A DNA stretch of 64,000 bases from Erythrobacter sp. HKB08 (GCF_004114695.1 NZ_CP035310.1:2339501-2403500), one strand, 5' to 3'; counted from the stretch's first letter, positions 17,583 through 28,971 are shown. Program-made: numbers and translations. The notes: a model not told the origin generated them from the letters alone.

Positions 17583-20500
17583 ATGCTCATCAAGAAGCTC
17601 AAGTTAAGCGGCTTCAAGAGCTTCGTCGAACCTGCCGAACTGCGCATCGAACCGGGCCTGACGGGCGTCGTCGGGCCTAACGGTTGCGGCAAGTCCAACC
17701 TGCTCGAGGCAATCCGCTGGGTGATGGGCGAGAACTCGCCCAAGTCCATGCGCTCGGGCGGGATGGAAGACGTGATCTTCGCAGGGACCGAACAGCGCCC
17801 GCCGCGCGATTTTGCCGAAGTCGTCCTCCATGCAGAGGACGACTACGGCGAGGAACTGAACGTCACTCGCAGGATCGAACGCGGTGCGGGCAGCGCCTAC
17901 CGCGTCAACGGGAACGACGTGCGGGCGAAGGACGTCGCGCTGACCTTTGCCGATGCCGCGACCGGTGCGCACAGCCCCGCACTCGTCAGCCAGGGCAAGA
18001 TCGCACAGGTCATTGCGGCAAAGCCGGTCGAGCGGCGCCAGATGCTTGAGGAAGCAGCCGGCATCGCCGGCCTCCATGTTCGCCGCAAGGACGCCGAGAG
18101 CAAGCTGCGCCAGACCGAGGCGAACCTGGCCCGGCTCGAAGACCTCATGGCGGGGCTAGATAGCCAGATGGCCTCGTTGCGCCGCCAGGCGAAGCAGGCG
18201 GAACGCTACACCAAGCTCACCGAACAGATCACCACGGCCGAGGCGCGGCTGCTGTTTGCCCGATGGCGCGATGCCGCCGCCGCTGCCGAAGCCGCGCGCG
18301 CCGAAGCCAAGCAGGCCGAAGACGCGGTTACTAAGGCCAAGCAGGCGAGCGACGAGGCGCAGAAGGCCCAGCACGCCGCCGCGAAGGCGCTCGCCGACGC
18401 ACGCGAGGAAATGCAGGACCGGCGTGACGATTCGACCGCGCACGGCCACCGCATGGCGGCGCTCACCAGCCAGCTCGAAGCCGCCGAACAGCGCCTTGCC
18501 GACCTCGACCGCCAGAAACAGCGTCTCGAGGAAGATCGCGGCGAGGCGGACCGGCTGACCAAGGATGCGGCCGAGGCGCTTGCTCGCCTCGAACGCGAGC
18601 TTTCCGCCAACGCCAGGACCCTCGAGGCGGACGAGCAGCGCCGCCCTGCCCTTGCCGCGGCCGTAGAGGATGCCGAACGCGCCAGCCGCGCTGCCGAACT
18701 GGCGCTGGCCAAGGCAACCGCGGATCATGCGGGCGTCGAGGCCGAGTGGCGCGTCGCCGAGGCAGAGATTTCGCAAGCCGACACCCGCCTCCAAAGGCTC
18801 GACGCCGAAAAGGCGCGGCTCGCGAACCAGCGCGAGGAACTGTCGGCGCAGGGCGATCCCGAAAAGCGCGTCGAGGAGGCGCGGCGAGCCAGCGAGGATG
18901 CGGGCAAGGCTCTCGGCGAAATCCGCGAGAAACTTGCTTCGATGCAGGCGAAGAAGTCCGACCTGCAGGCTGCACGCGACGAGGCCGGCGATGCGCTCGC
19001 CACCGCCCGCGCCGAGCTTGCCGGTGTCGAACGCGAATACCAGGCGCTGGTCCGCGACCGCGATGCGCGCGAGAAGCAGCGCGCCGCGCGGCAAGGCAAG
19101 CCGGTCGCACTCGACGAGCTTCGCGCCGAGCCGGGTTACGAGCGCGCGCTAGCCGCCGTCCTCGGCCGCGATGGCAAGACGCCGCTCGGCGCTCCCGAAG
19201 GCGATGCGGAAGGACGCTACTGGACCGGGAGCCAGGCGCCCTCGCCCGTGTCCGACAGCCTTGCCGACCATGTGACCGCCTGCCCCTCGCAATTGGCCGC
19301 GCGCCTCGCGCTGGTCCATGTCGCCGAAAGCGACGATGGGCGTACGCTCGCGCCGGGCGAATGGCTCGTTACGAAGGCAGGCCACCTGCGCCGGTGGGAC
19401 GGCTTCGTGGCACGCGGCGAAGGGGCTGCCGAAGCGGCGCGGCTCGAAGCGGAGAACCGCCTCGCCCAGCTGGAGAAGCAACTGCCCGCCCTGCGCGATG
19501 CCGCAAAGGCCGCCGAAAAGCGCCAGTCCTCGGCCCAAGAAGACCTGTCGCAGCTCCAGCGCGACCTCGTCGCGATCGAGCGCGGCGTATCCGAGGCATC
19601 GGAGGCCGAACGCCTTGCCTTGCGCGAACTCGACCAGGCCGAAGCTGCGCGCGAGCGCCTTGCCGCCCGTCTCGAGGAACTGGCCCGCTCGGAACAGGAC
19701 CTCGCCGAACAGCGCAAGCAAGCGGAGGCAGACAAGCAGTCGGCGATCGAAAAGCGCGATGCCCTGCCCGACCCGGAAGCCGGTCGCGCCTCGCTCGAAG
19801 CCACACAGGCGAAGAACGATGCCGCGCGCTCGGCCATGCAGGCGGCAACCGCGAACCTCGCCGGACACGACCAGGCGCTCGCCGTGGCACGCGAACGCGT
19901 CGCCGCGCAGCGCAGCGACAAGGCGAACTGGGAAGCGCGCTCGAGCGAGGCGGCCCGCCGCCTGTCGGACATGGCCCGCCGGTTCGAGGAAATCGAGGAA
20001 GAGCGCGCCGTCTTCGCGGCCAAGCCGGAAGGTCTGATGCGCGAGATCGAACAGGGCGACACCGTGCGCGAGAGGCTCGGCAAGGAACTTGCCGCCGCCG
20101 AAGCGGTGGTCGCGCAGGCGCAGCAGGCCTCGGACGCGGCCGACCGCGCATTTGGCGAAGCCAACGAGGCGCTGGCCACTGCGCGCGAGAGCCGCGCAGG
20201 GCTCGCCGCCCGGGCCGAGAACGAGGAAGCGCGCCGCAGCGAGATGGCCCGCGTTTCGGGCGAGCGTTTCCAGTGCCCGCCGCCGATGCTGGCCGAGAAA
20301 TTCGCATTCGACCCCGAAACGATCCGCAATGCGGGCCTCGAGGGCGAGGAGCTGGAAAAGCTCAACGCCAGCCGCGAGCGGATCGGACCGGTCAACCTCG
20401 TCGCAGCCGAAGAGCTGTCGCGGATCGAGGAAGAACACGGCTCCAGCGCCGCCGAGCAAGCCGAACTTGCCGAAGCGGTCAACCGGCTGCGCGGCAGCAT

Positions 20501-21008
20501 CGGCAGCCTCAATCGCGAAGGCCGCGAGCGGCTGAAAGCGGCTTTCGAGCAGGTCAACGAACACTTCCAGCGCCTGTTCAAGCAGCTCTTCCAGGGCGGC
20601 CAGGCGCATCTCGCGCTGATCGATAGCGACGACGTGCTCGAAGCCGGGCTTGAGATTTTCGCCCAGCCGCCGGGCAAGCGCCTCCAGTCGCTGACGCTGC
20701 TGTCGGGCGGCGAACAGGCACTGACCGCCATCGCGCTGATCTTCGCGCTGTTCCTCACCAACCCGGCGCCGATCTGCGTGCTCGACGAGGTCGACGCGCC
20801 GCTCGACGATGCCAATATCGACCGTTTCTGCGACCTGCTCGACGCGATGACGCGCGAGACCAGCACCCGCTACCTGATTGTCACACACAATGCAGTGACG
20901 ATGAGCCGCATGCACCGGCTGTTCGGCGTGACCATGATCGAGAAGGGCGTCAGCCGCCTCGTCAGCGTCGACCTGGGTGCGGCGGAGGAACTGCTTGCCG
21001 CCGAGTGA
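17583..21008 (+). CDS. smc: Chromosome segregation protein SMC
   Basis: A 1,141-residue SMC ATPase that forms the condensin core for chromosome organisation. Walker A GPNGCGKSN is at residues 31-39; the signature LLSGGEQ is near residue 1040 and Walker B VLDEVDAPL near 1065. Two long coiled coils (about 170-500 and 625-930), rich in Ala, Glu, Arg and Gln, flank a short hinge at roughly 505-620. That hinge, with WDGFVARGEG at its end, is typical of alphaproteobacterial SMC and is smaller than in Bacillus. scpA and scpB are not in this window. Confidence 0.97.
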   Translation: MLIKKLKLSGFKSFVEPAELRIEPGLTGVVGPNGCGKSNLLEAIRWVMGENSPKSMRSGGMEDVIFAGTEQRPPRDFAEVVLHAEDDYGEELNVTRRIERGAGSAYRVNGNDVRAKDVALTFADAATGAHSPALVSQGKIAQVIAAKPVERRQMLEEAAGIAGLHVRRKDAESKLRQTEANLARLEDLMAGLDSQMASLRRQAKQAERYTKLTEQITTAEARLLFARWRDAAAAAEAARAEAKQAEDAVTKAKQASDEAQKAQHAAAKALADAREEMQDRRDDSTAHGHRMAALTSQLEAAEQRLADLDRQKQRLEEDRGEADRLTKDAAEALARLERELSANARTLEADEQRRPALAAAVEDAERASRAAELALAKATADHAGVEAEWRVAEAEISQADTRLQRLDAEKARLANQREELSAQGDPEKRVEEARRASEDAGKALGEIREKLASMQAKKSDLQAARDEAGDALATARAELAGVEREYQALVRDRDAREKQRAARQGKPVALDELRAEPGYERALAAVLGRDGKTPLGAPEGDAEGRYWTGSQAPSPVSDSLADHVTACPSQLAARLALVHVAESDDGRTLAPGEWLVTKAGHLRRWDGFVARGEGAAEAARLEAENRLAQLEKQLPALRDAAKAAEKRQSSAQEDLSQLQRDLVAIERGVSEASEAERLALRELDQAEAARERLAARLEELARSEQDLAEQRKQAEADKQSAIEKRDALPDPEAGRASLEATQAKNDAARSAMQAATANLAGHDQALAVARERVAAQRSDKANWEARSSEAARRLSDMARRFEEIEEERAVFAAKPEGLMREIEQGDTVRERLGKELAAAEAVVAQAQQASDAADRAFGEANEALATARESRAGLAARAENEEARRSEMARVSGERFQCPPPMLAEKFAFDPETIRNAGLEGEELEKLNASRERIGPVNLVAAEELSRIEEEHGSSAAEQAELAEAVNRLRGSIGSLNREGRERLKAAFEQVNEHFQRLFKQLFQGGQAHLALIDSDDVLEAGLEIFAQPPGKRLQSLTLLSGGEQALTAIALIFALFLTNPAPICVLDEVDAPLDDANIDRFCDLLDAMTRETSTRYLIVTHNAVTMSRMHRLFGVTMIEKGVSRLVSVDLGAAEELLAAE

Positions 21009-21735
21009 CGTCCCGCAGGACATTTACGATCCTGCCTATGTGAAAGGCGTGTTCGACCGGTGTTCGGGAAAATACATCGCCTTTTCCTACGTCTGTTCGA
21101 TGGGCTTTACCGAGCGTTGGCGCAGGCAATGCGTTGCCATGCTCGATCTGCCCGATGGCCCGGTGAGCGGCTACGACCTGATGGCAGGAACCGGGGAAGC
21201 GTGGCCGCACCTGCTCGAACGTTTCCCGCAGGTCGATTCCATCGTCGCGGTCGATATCTCCTCGGGCATGCACAAGCGCGCTGTGGAGCGCCTCCACGCC
21301 ATGCGGGCGGAGAAGATCGAATTCATCGAAGACGATGTGCTCGAAAGCAGGCTGCCAGCCGACAGCGCCGACTTCGTCCTGTCGACATTCGGCATCAAGA
21401 CATTCGACCGCAGCCAGCACGCGCGTCTCGCCGCGCTTACCGCTCGTGTTCTGAAGCCGGGTGGGCAGTTCGCCTATATCGAGGCTTCCGATCCGAAAGG
21501 CTGGATCCTTCGCCCGCTTTACCTGCTGCACCTCAAATTCGTGCTGCCGCTGGTCGAGAGATTGTTCCTGCAAGGCGCGCGGGATTTTTCGATGATCGGC
21601 ACTTACAGCACCAATTTCGGCGATGCGCGCGGCTTTGCGGAGGATCTCGCGGCGCAAGGCCTCGAAGTCGAGTTCCGGCGGTTCTTTTTTGGGTGCGCCA
21701 GCGGGGTTTGCGGCCGCAAGCCTGCCGGCGATTAG
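20995..21735 (+). CDS. Class I SAM-dependent methyltransferase (UbiE-like)
   Basis: About 246 residues, with a Rossmann methyltransferase fold: motif I as GYDLMAGTGE, then VAVDISSGM, and the post-I DDVLES segment. It resembles the UbiE/COQ5 group, but the usual UbiE substrate-loop sequence is not convincing, so the substrate is not named. Start unclear: TTG at 20995 or GTG at 20977; both overlap the end of smc, which suggests coupling. Its TAG stop overlaps the convergent MerR stop (TTAG). Confidence 0.8.
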   Translation: MPPSDVPQDIYDPAYVKGVFDRCSGKYIAFSYVCSMGFTERWRRQCVAMLDLPDGPVSGYDLMAGTGEAWPHLLERFPQVDSIVAVDISSGMHKRAVERLHAMRAEKIEFIEDDVLESRLPADSADFVLSTFGIKTFDRSQHARLAALTARVLKPGGQFAYIEASDPKGWILRPLYLLHLKFVLPLVERLFLQGARDFSMIGTYSTNFGDARGFAEDLAAQGLEVEFRRFFFGCASGVCGRKPAGD

Positions 21736-22238
21736 CTTTCGAGCGCTGCGGCCAGTTTCGCGCGGATGTCCTTCAGCTTCGCGACGACTTCGGGTGACGA
21801 CGTGTCGGCGTCTGCTGCGTCACGCGTATCGGCAACCGAAGTGGCCGGTTCGCTCGGTTTGCCGAAGAAATCGGACAGTCCGCCGTCTTGTGCGACCGGC
21901 GCATCGACCACCGGGGCCGGGGCCGGTTCCACAGGCTCTTTCGCCTGCGTTACGGGAGCTGCGTCGGTAACTGCGTCGGCGCTGCCGTCCTCGATGACCT
22001 GGCGCGCGCCTTTCAGCGTGTAGCCTTGCCGATTGACCAGCCGGTCGATCGTTTCGACGAGTTCGACGTCTTCGGAACGATAGTAGCGCCGTCCGCCGCT
22101 GCGCTTGAGCGGCTGGAGCATAGGGAACTGCTGCTCCCAATAGCGCAGCACATGGGTCTTGATATCGAGCGCCTTGCTGACTTCCCCGATGGTGCGCAGC
22201 GCACCGTCGTCCTTACCGTCGTCGAACTCCGCGCTCAT
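21732..22238 (-). CDS. MerR-family transcriptional regulator
   Basis: A 168-residue protein with a MerR-type winged HTH at about residues 14-85 (TIGEVSKALDIKTHVLRYWE, then RSGGRRYYR). An acidic Pro/Ala-rich linker follows, then a short C-terminal helix. It lacks the metal-binding cysteines of classic MerR. The position after ihfA is conserved in alphaproteobacteria. GAGGGG precedes the ATG at 22238. Confidence 0.9.
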   Translation of the reverse strand: MSAEFDDGKDDGALRTIGEVSKALDIKTHVLRYWEQQFPMLQPLKRSGGRRYYRSEDVELVETIDRLVNRQGYTLKGARQVIEDGSADAVTDAAPVTQAKEPVEPAPAPVVDAPVAQDGGLSDFFGKPSEPATSVADTRDAADADTSSPEVVAKLKDIRAKLAAALES

Positions 22239-22255
22239 CTATGTCCCCTCGGCAA

Positions 22256-22555
22256 TCAGCCCTTGGCGATTTTTTCCTTGAGGAGCTGACTAGCACGGAA
22301 CGTCATCACCCGGCGCGGGGTAATCGGGACTTCTACACCGGTTTTCGGGTTGCGGCCGATGCGCTCCTTCTTGTCGCGCAGGACGAAACTGCCGAATCCG
22401 GAAATCTTGACGTTCTCGCCGCCTTCGAGCGCATTGCCCATGTGGTCGAGAATCGACTCGACCAGATCGAGCGACTCGGCGCGCGAAAAGCCCATTTTTC
22501 TATTGATGGTTTCGGCCAGATCCGCGCGGGTCAGCGTACTCATCGAACGCGTCAT
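22256..22555 (-). CDS. ihfA: Integration host factor subunit alpha
   Basis: A 99-residue HU/IHF DNA-bending protein. The DNA-contacting arm is recognisable as [21 protein letters not shown], written here as a motif region near residues 64-84. IHF-alpha pairs with IHF-beta to bend DNA sharply for replication, transcription and recombination. The ATG at 22555 is supported by GGGAG 7 nt upstream; the ATG at 22543 is an alternative. It sits between fabH and the MerR gene. Confidence 0.95.
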   Translation of the reverse strand: MTRSMSTLTRADLAETINRKMGFSRAESLDLVESILDHMGNALEGGENVKISGFGSFVLRDKKERIGRNPKTGVEVPITPRRVMTFRASQLLKEKIAKG

Positions 22556-22650
22556 GTTCCCACTCCCTTTCGACGCGACCCGAAAGATGAGGCAAGCCTA
22601 TCAAAATTTGTCTAATTTGCAATGGGATGGCGGCTTTTCACCAACAATTG

Positions 22651-23616
22651 CTAGATTCGGGCGAGCGAAGCCCCCCAGGTGAAGCCGCCGCCCATGGCTT
22701 CGAACATCACCAGATCGCCGCGCTTGATGCGCCCGTCGCGCATGCCGGCATCGAATGCGAGGGGTACCGAAGCGGCCGAAGTGTTGGCGTGCCGGTCGAC
22801 CGTGACGATGACCTTTTCCGCCGGCAGCCCGAGCTTGCGAGCGGTTGCATCGAGGATGCGGGCATTGGCCTGGTGCGGAACGACCCAGTCAATATCGGCC
22901 GGCTCCATGCCCACCGCATCGAGCGTTTCGCCGAGAACATCTGCAAGGTTTACAACGGCATGACGGAAGACCTCGCGGCCCTTCATGCGCAGCTTGCCGA
23001 CCGTCCCGGTAGTCGAAGGACCGCCGTCGACATAGAGCAATTCCTTGTGCTCCCCGTCGGCGTGCAGCCTGGTTGCGAGGATGCCGGGTCCGTCCTCTTC
23101 GCAGTCCTGCGCCTCGAGAACGATAGCGCCCGCACCGTCGCCGAACAGGACGCATGTGGTCCGGTCGTCCCAGTCGAGGATGCGGCTGAAGGTTTCCGCG
23201 CCGATCACCAGCGCCTTTTTCGCCATGCCGGTGCGAAGCATCGAATCGGCAGTACCCAGCGCGTAGAGGAAGCCCGAGCACACCGCATGGACATCGAAAG
23301 CGATGCCGCCGCGGCAACCCAGCGCCTTCTGCACCTGAGTCGCGCTTGCGGGGAAAGTGTGGTCGGGCGTTGCCGTGGCCAGGATGATGAGGTCGATATC
23401 GGCCGCCTCGATACCCGCCATCGCCAGCGCGTTGCGTGCCGCAGCGGTAGCGAGCGTCGAGGTCGTCTCACCCTCGCCCGCGATATAGCGCTGGCGGATA
23501 CCCGTGCGCTCGACGATCCATTCGTCGCTGGTGTCGATTTGCTCGGCAAGCTCGGCGTTGGTTACCGCGCGCTCCGGCAGGGCCGAGCCGCTTCCGCGAA
23601 TGACCGAGCGGATCAC
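22651..23616 (-). CDS. fabH: 3-oxoacyl-ACP synthase III (KAS III)
   Basis: A 321-residue ketoacyl synthase that starts fatty acid synthesis by condensing acetyl-CoA with malonyl-ACP. The active-site cysteine is Cys113 ([11 protein letters not shown]). The His and Asn motifs are HQANARI and, near the C-terminus, the NTSAASV region. The start codon is GTG at 23616, overlapping the plsX stop as GTGA. Confidence 0.96.
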   Translation of the reverse strand: MIRSVIRGSGSALPERAVTNAELAEQIDTSDEWIVERTGIRQRYIAGEGETTSTLATAAARNALAMAGIEAADIDLIILATATPDHTFPASATQVQKALGCRGGIAFDVHAVCSGFLYALGTADSMLRTGMAKKALVIGAETFSRILDWDDRTTCVLFGDGAGAIVLEAQDCEEDGPGILATRLHADGEHKELLYVDGGPSTTGTVGKLRMKGREVFRHAVVNLADVLGETLDAVGMEPADIDWVVPHQANARILDATARKLGLPAEKVIVTVDRHANTSAASVPLAFDAGMRDGRIKRGDLVMFEAMGGGFTWGASLARI

Positions 23617-24683
23617 GCGCTTGCCCCGGCCTCTTCACCGGCGTCTGCAGACGCTGCGGCGACGGCCTTCTGGAGCTCTTCCATATCGGCAGTGATGCGC
23701 TGGGTCAGTTCGTTTTCGAGCAGGCGGGCCGCGACGGCAACGGCATTGGCGACACCGGCGGCATTCGCGCTGCCGTGGCTCTTCACGACGACCCCGTTGA
23801 GGCCGAGGAAGACCGCGCCATTGTGATTGTTCGGGTCGAGATGGTGCTTCAGCAGCTCTGTCGCCGGGCGCGACACGAGGAAGCCGATCTTCGAGCGCAG
23901 CGAGCTGGTGAAGGCGCTGCGCAGCAGGTCGGTCACGAAGCGCGCCGTGCCCTCGATCGCTTTCAGCGCGATATTGCCCGAAAAGCCGTCCGTTACAACA
24001 ACGTCGACTTCACCGCGGTTGATCTTGTCGCTCTCGACGAAGCCGTCGAAGCGCATTTCGAGGCCGGTCGCTTCCTGCAGCTGGGCCGCTGCATCGCGCA
24101 GCGCCTCGGTACCCTTGATTTCCTCGGTACCGATGTTGAGCAGGCGCACGCGCGGACGGTCGAAACCTGTCAGGATGCGCGAATAGGCCGCGCCCATGAT
24201 CGCGAACTGGACGAGGTTGCGCGCATCGGCCTCGGTATTGGCGCCGAGGTCGAGCATGATGACATCGTGTTCCTCGAGCGTCGGCATGACCGCGGCGAGC
24301 GCGGGCCGGTCGATCCCGGGCATGGTGCGCAGCGCGAGCTTGCTCATCGCCATCAGCGCGCCGGTATTGCCAGCGCTGACCGCGGCACCGGCATCGCCCT
24401 GCTTCACCGCGTTGACGGCAAGGCCCATCGACGTCGTCTTGGCACGGCGGATCGCGCGGCTCGGCAGCTCGTCGCCGCCGATCACGTCGTCGCAATGCAG
24501 GATTTCGGAAGCCCCGCGCATGTTGGGATGATCGTCGAGCGCCTTCTTGATGCGCGTCTCGTCACCAACGAGCAGGAACTTGAATCGATCATGGCGCCGC
24601 CGGGCTTCGGCAGCGCCATCGATCATGACGCGCACACCTTCATCACCGCCCATCGCATCGACAGCGATACGCGGCAGGCTCAT
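23613..24683 (-). CDS. plsX: Phosphate acyltransferase PlsX
   Basis: A 356-residue enzyme that makes acyl-phosphate from acyl-ACP for phospholipid synthesis. The N-terminus [11 protein letters not shown] is the family signature, and [10 protein letters not shown] is also diagnostic. It lies between rpmF (29 nt upstream) and fabH (overlapping downstream), the classical rpmF-plsX-fabH arrangement that ties lipid synthesis to growth. Confidence 0.97.
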   Translation of the reverse strand: MSLPRIAVDAMGGDEGVRVMIDGAAEARRRHDRFKFLLVGDETRIKKALDDHPNMRGASEILHCDDVIGGDELPSRAIRRAKTTSMGLAVNAVKQGDAGAAVSAGNTGALMAMSKLALRTMPGIDRPALAAVMPTLEEHDVIMLDLGANTEADARNLVQFAIMGAAYSRILTGFDRPRVRLLNIGTEEIKGTEALRDAAAQLQEATGLEMRFDGFVESDKINRGEVDVVVTDGFSGNIALKAIEGTARFVTDLLRSAFTSSLRSKIGFLVSRPATELLKHHLDPNNHNGAVFLGLNGVVVKSHGSANAAGVANAVAVAARLLENELTQRITADMEELQKAVAAASADAGEEAGASA

Positions 24684-24712
24684 GCGCTTAATCTCCGTTT
24701 ATCGGCTGACGG

Positions 24713-24892
24713 TCAGAGACCGACGGCGATGACTTCGCGGCCGTTATAGTGACCGCAGTGCGGGCACAGATTGTGCGGGCGCTTGAGTTCGCCGCAGTTC
24801 GAGCACTCGTGGAATGCTTCCGGCTTCAGCGAATCGTGTGCACGGCGGTTGCCGCGACGGTGAGGCGTAACTTTTCTCTTAGGGACAGCCAT
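24713..24892 (-). CDS. rpmF: 50S ribosomal protein L32
   Basis: A 59-residue ribosomal protein, read directly from the reverse strand: it starts [20 protein letters not shown] and carries zinc-binding CxxC pairs CSNC and CPHC. This is the Cys-containing (zinc) form of L32. The ATG is at 24892 and the TGA at 24713-24715. First gene of the rpmF-plsX-fabH-ihfA-merR cluster. Confidence 0.95.
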   Translation of the reverse strand: MAVPKRKVTPHRRGNRRAHDSLKPEAFHECSNCGELKRPHNLCPHCGHYNGREVIAVGL

Positions 24893-25108
24893 TGCGGCAC
24901 CTGTTCCTTAAATCGATCAACTCGTTGCGTAAGCCGCCCTAGGCGAAGCCTGACCGGCGCACAAGGGCGCGCGACATGATGGCTCGACCATGACGGTGAA
25001 GGCGCGCGCTATAGCGATTTCTCGCGTGCATGCAAGCCTTCCTCGAAGCCGATTGCCTCCTACCGCGCCGTGGCTTAGCACATGCGCCACCAACCGGGGG
25101 AGGAATTC
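24893..25108. other. Divergent intergenic region, 216 bp
   Basis: It lies between rpmF (reverse) and the MAPEG gene (forward), so it must hold promoters for both. I see no convincing paired -35/-10 boxes, hairpins or small gene; GGGGGAGG at about 25097-25104 is the MAPEG ribosome-binding site. Confidence 0.5.
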
Positions 25109-25504
25109 ATGCTGCTACCAGTAACGCTCTGCGCCGCCGCAGCGGCCGCGATCATCAACATCTGGCTGTCGATCCGCGTCGGCCAGTATCGCCAGAAGTA
25201 CAAGGTGATTCACGGCGACGACGGTGGCGGCCCGCTGACCCGCCGGATGCGCGCACAGCTCAACTTCGTCGAGAACACCGCCTTCGTGCTGGTCCTCGTC
25301 GCGGCGATCGAGATTTCCGGCAAGGGCGGCGACTGGTGGCTCGCCGCGGTGGCCGGCATCTACATGCTCGCCCGCGTCGCGCACGGTATCGGCATGGATG
25401 CGGAGACCGGCACGAAACCGCGCATGTTCGGCGTGTTGGTGACGATGCTCACGCAGCTCGGCCTAGCGGTCGTTGCAGTACTGATCGCCGCGCGAGTGCT
25501 CTAG
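25109..25504 (+). CDS. MAPEG family membrane protein
   Basis: A 131-residue protein with four predicted membrane helices, matching MAPEG (membrane-associated eicosanoid/glutathione metabolism) proteins. The conserved polar segment between the first two helices includes RRMRAQLNFVENTAF, typical of bacterial MAPEG. The function in bacteria is largely unknown. The ATG at 25109 follows a strong GGGGGAGG; the ATG at 25082 lacks one. Its stop shares CTAG with the convergent MBL hydrolase. Confidence 0.9.
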   Translation: MLLPVTLCAAAAAAIINIWLSIRVGQYRQKYKVIHGDDGGGPLTRRMRAQLNFVENTAFVLVLVAAIEISGKGGDWWLAAVAGIYMLARVAHGIGMDAETGTKPRMFGVLVTMLTQLGLAVVAVLIAARVL

Positions 25505-26169
25505 CTTAGCGCGTAGTCGCTCACGAAGGCGTTGGTCTTGCGCTCCTGGCCGAAGGTGCTGACCGGGCCGTGGCCGGGAATGAAGGTGATGTCCTCGCCC
25601 AGCGGCCAGAGCTTCTTCGTGATCGAATCGATCAGGTCCTGGTGATTGCCCATAGGGAAGTCGGTGCGCCCGATGCTCCCCTGGAACAGCACGTCGCCGA
25701 CGATGGCGAACTTGCTCGGCCCATGGACGAAGACCACGTGGCCGGGCGTATGGCCCGGGCAATGGATCACGTCGAGTTCGAGCTCGCCGACGGTGACCTT
25801 GTCGCCGTCCTCCAGCCAGCGGTCGGGCTCGAACACCTGCCCGTTCACGCCGTAGCGCGCACCGTCCTCGTCGAGGCGCGAGATCCAGAAGCGGTCGGCC
25901 TCGTGCGGCCCCTCGATCGGTACGCCGAGTTCCTTGGCGAGGATGCCGCTTTCACCGCAGTGGTCGATATGACCGTGGGTGATGAGGATCTTCTCGATCT
26001 CCACCCCGGCCTTCTCGATCCCGGCGCGCAGCTTGGGCAGGTCGCCGCCCGGATCGATCAGCGCGCCCTTCATCGTCTTGGTGCACCAGATCAACGAGCA
26101 GTTCTGCTGCAACGGCGTCACCGGAAGGATGGCGGCTTTCATGGCGGGCTGTTTCGGCGTGTCGGTCAT
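25501..26169 (-). CDS. MBL-fold metallo-hydrolase (glyoxalase II-like)
   Basis: A 222-residue metallo-beta-lactamase-fold hydrolase. The dinuclear metal motif HxHxDH is present as HGHIDH. Further ligands sit in CPGHTPGH and in a final GHGP. It resembles glyoxalase-II-like YcbL proteins that hydrolyse thioesters; the exact substrate is unproven. An ATG nine codons downstream (26142) is an alternative start that matches shorter homologues. Confidence 0.88.
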   Translation of the reverse strand: MTDTPKQPAMKAAILPVTPLQQNCSLIWCTKTMKGALIDPGGDLPKLRAGIEKAGVEIEKILITHGHIDHCGESGILAKELGVPIEGPHEADRFWISRLDEDGARYGVNGQVFEPDRWLEDGDKVTVGELELDVIHCPGHTPGHVVFVHGPSKFAIVGDVLFQGSIGRTDFPMGNHQDLIDSITKKLWPLGEDITFIPGHGPVSTFGQERKTNAFVSDYALS

Positions 26170-26209
26170 GGAGCGTGATGTGGCTTCTCGCGGCGGACAG
26201 TGCAAGGCG

Positions 26210-26857
26210 TCAAAGCCGTCCGCTCTTCCAAACGACGCGGCCGACGATCTCTATATCCTGTGCGTTCACTTCGAGCGGCGGATAAGCGAGGTTCTGGCTG
26301 AGCAGCGAGTAACGCCCCCCACCCTGCGCGGCGACACGTTTGACGAGCAGCGTGTCCTCCAGACGCACGACATGGATCCCGTCGCGGAAGGGCTGCGGCG
26401 AATGATCGACCAGCACCTCGTCGCCGGCGCGTAGCAGCGGCTCCATCGAATCGCCTTCGACCGTGATCGCCGACAGGTGCGAGCCGTCGAGGCCCTGTTC
26501 GCGCAGCCAGCGCTGCGAGAAGCGGAAGTTGTCGAACGGGCGCTCCTCCCCGCCGAACGCACCCGGCCCGGCAGATGCCGAGAGCGACAGGCGCGGCACG
26601 TCGACCCAGCCGCTGTCCAACGGCACTTTCCCGGGCGCCGTATAGGATTTTTCCTCCGGCCCGCCGAGTTCCGATTCGGGCACACCGAAGAAATCCGCGA
26701 GGACGCGGCGATCGCGCTCTTCCAGCTTCCTCGGACTGCCTTTCTTGATAAACTGTTGGAGATATGTTGGATTTCTGCCGATCATCTCGGACAGGCGGGC
26801 GAGGCTACTGCCCCTCTCCTGGGTCAATTCAAGCAAGCGGTCACGTGGGTTCGACAT
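26210..26857 (-). CDS. S24 family (LexA/CI-like) repressor
   Basis: A 215-residue protein with an N-terminal HTH (about residues 14-60, RLSEMIGRNPTYLQQFIKKG) and a C-terminal S24 peptidase domain. The catalytic dyad is Ser137 (GDSMEP) and Lys173 (LLVKRV), and an Ala96-Gly97 pair is positioned like a self-cleavage site. LexA and phage CI use this mechanism to release repression after DNA damage; whether this protein cleaves itself is not shown. It lies divergent from two small genes, with repeated TCCTA sequences in between. Confidence 0.9.
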   Translation of the reverse strand: MSNPRDRLLELTQERGSSLARLSEMIGRNPTYLQQFIKKGSPRKLEERDRRVLADFFGVPESELGGPEEKSYTAPGKVPLDSGWVDVPRLSLSASAGPGAFGGEERPFDNFRFSQRWLREQGLDGSHLSAITVEGDSMEPLLRAGDEVLVDHSPQPFRDGIHVVRLEDTLLVKRVAAQGGGRYSLLSQNLAYPPLEVNAQDIEIVGRVVWKSGRL

Positions 26858-26879
26858 AGGGTCCTCATCGTCGATTTTT

Positions 26880-26917
26880 TCCTATGTAACCGATGTATTT
26901 TTCCTAGACAAGTAGGA
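26880..26917. promoter_or_regulatory. Candidate operator with TCCTA repeats
   Basis: TCCTA occurs at 26880-26884 and again 22 bp on at 26902-26906, where it forms an inverted repeat with TAGGA at 26913-26917 (6-bp spacer GACAAG). The stretch is AT-rich against its surroundings and lies between the S24 repressor and the divergent small genes. Autoregulation is inferred from position only. Confidence 0.45.
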
Positions 26918-26997
26918 TTTCTCCCATCACGACTCGGGTCATCGGGCGACTCGGACAGCATTCGGGACGCCCGCCATTCCAGCAAAAAGGGAGTCGC

Positions 26998-27186
26998 ATG
27001 CTCATCCGATCGATCGAGAAATTCCTGCGCCAAACGGGAATGCCGGCCACCAAGTTTGGCCGCCTCGCCACCCACGATCCACGGTTCGTCCTCGACCTGC
27101 GCAATGGCCGCATCCCGCGCGCCGGGACGCAGGCACGGGTCGGGACTTTCATGGACAGCTACCGGGGAGAGCACCATGTCGGCTGA
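26998..27186 (+). CDS. Small HTH-like hypothetical protein
   Basis: A 62-residue basic protein. The segment FLRQTGMPATKFGRLATHDP followed by LRNGRIPRAGT looks like an abbreviated helix-turn-helix similar to small alphaproteobacterial XRE-like proteins; DNA binding is inferred from this pattern. AAAGGGAG precedes the ATG. It overlaps the next gene by 11 nt. It is divergent from the S24 repressor gene. Confidence 0.65.
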   Translation: MLIRSIEKFLRQTGMPATKFGRLATHDPRFVLDLRNGRIPRAGTQARVGTFMDSYRGEHHVG

Positions 27187-27537
27187 AGCGCTGGTTTCCG
27201 TCCCCAAAGCCCCGGCCCGCCCGCGTCGCCGTACCGCGGCCGACCGCCTGCGCTGCGCGATACTGCAGCTTGCAGGCGGGCGCGGCGAGGTCATGCAGCA
27301 TGACGAGCGCAGCTGGGCGAGCGTCACCTTCAGCGGCTCGCGCCATGCGCTGCGACTGGTGTTCGAGGGAGAAGAGGCCGTGGAAGCGGGCGAGGCGTTG
27401 GTGGCCGCCCTGCCCGACCACGAATTCACCCTGCCCGGTCACCTGGTCGCCGATGCGACGATTAGCGCCGTCGAGCACACGCTCGTGCCCGAGCCGCGCA
27501 TGCTGGTGGAATGCGAAGTGCTGCTGCTCGAAGAGGC

Positions 27538-27541
<4 letters not shown>
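27176..27541 (+). CDS. Hypothetical protein
   Basis: A 121-residue cytoplasmic protein with a basic, Pro/Ala-rich N-terminus (about 1-25) and a mixed alpha/beta remainder. I recognise no family. The longer open frame begins inside the S24 gene region, but the ATG at 27176, 11 nt inside the preceding small gene and just after GGGGAGAG, is the natural start. The overlap suggests coupled translation. The stop shares CTAG with the convergent aldehyde dehydrogenase. Confidence 0.65.

Positions 27542-28971
<1,430 letters not shown>

Noticed and set aside
19090-19440. Short SMC hinge as a novelty
   Set aside because: The reduced hinge with its WDGF-type segment is the normal alphaproteobacterial form.
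18156-21023. Reverse-strand frames opposite smc, up to 624 codons
   Set aside because: Artefacts of the GC-rich third position in the coiled-coil gene.
26477-27175. Long plus-strand frame upstream of the 121-residue gene
   Set aside because: The first part is opposite the S24 gene and lacks a start or ribosome site; the overlapping ATG at 27176 is the better start.
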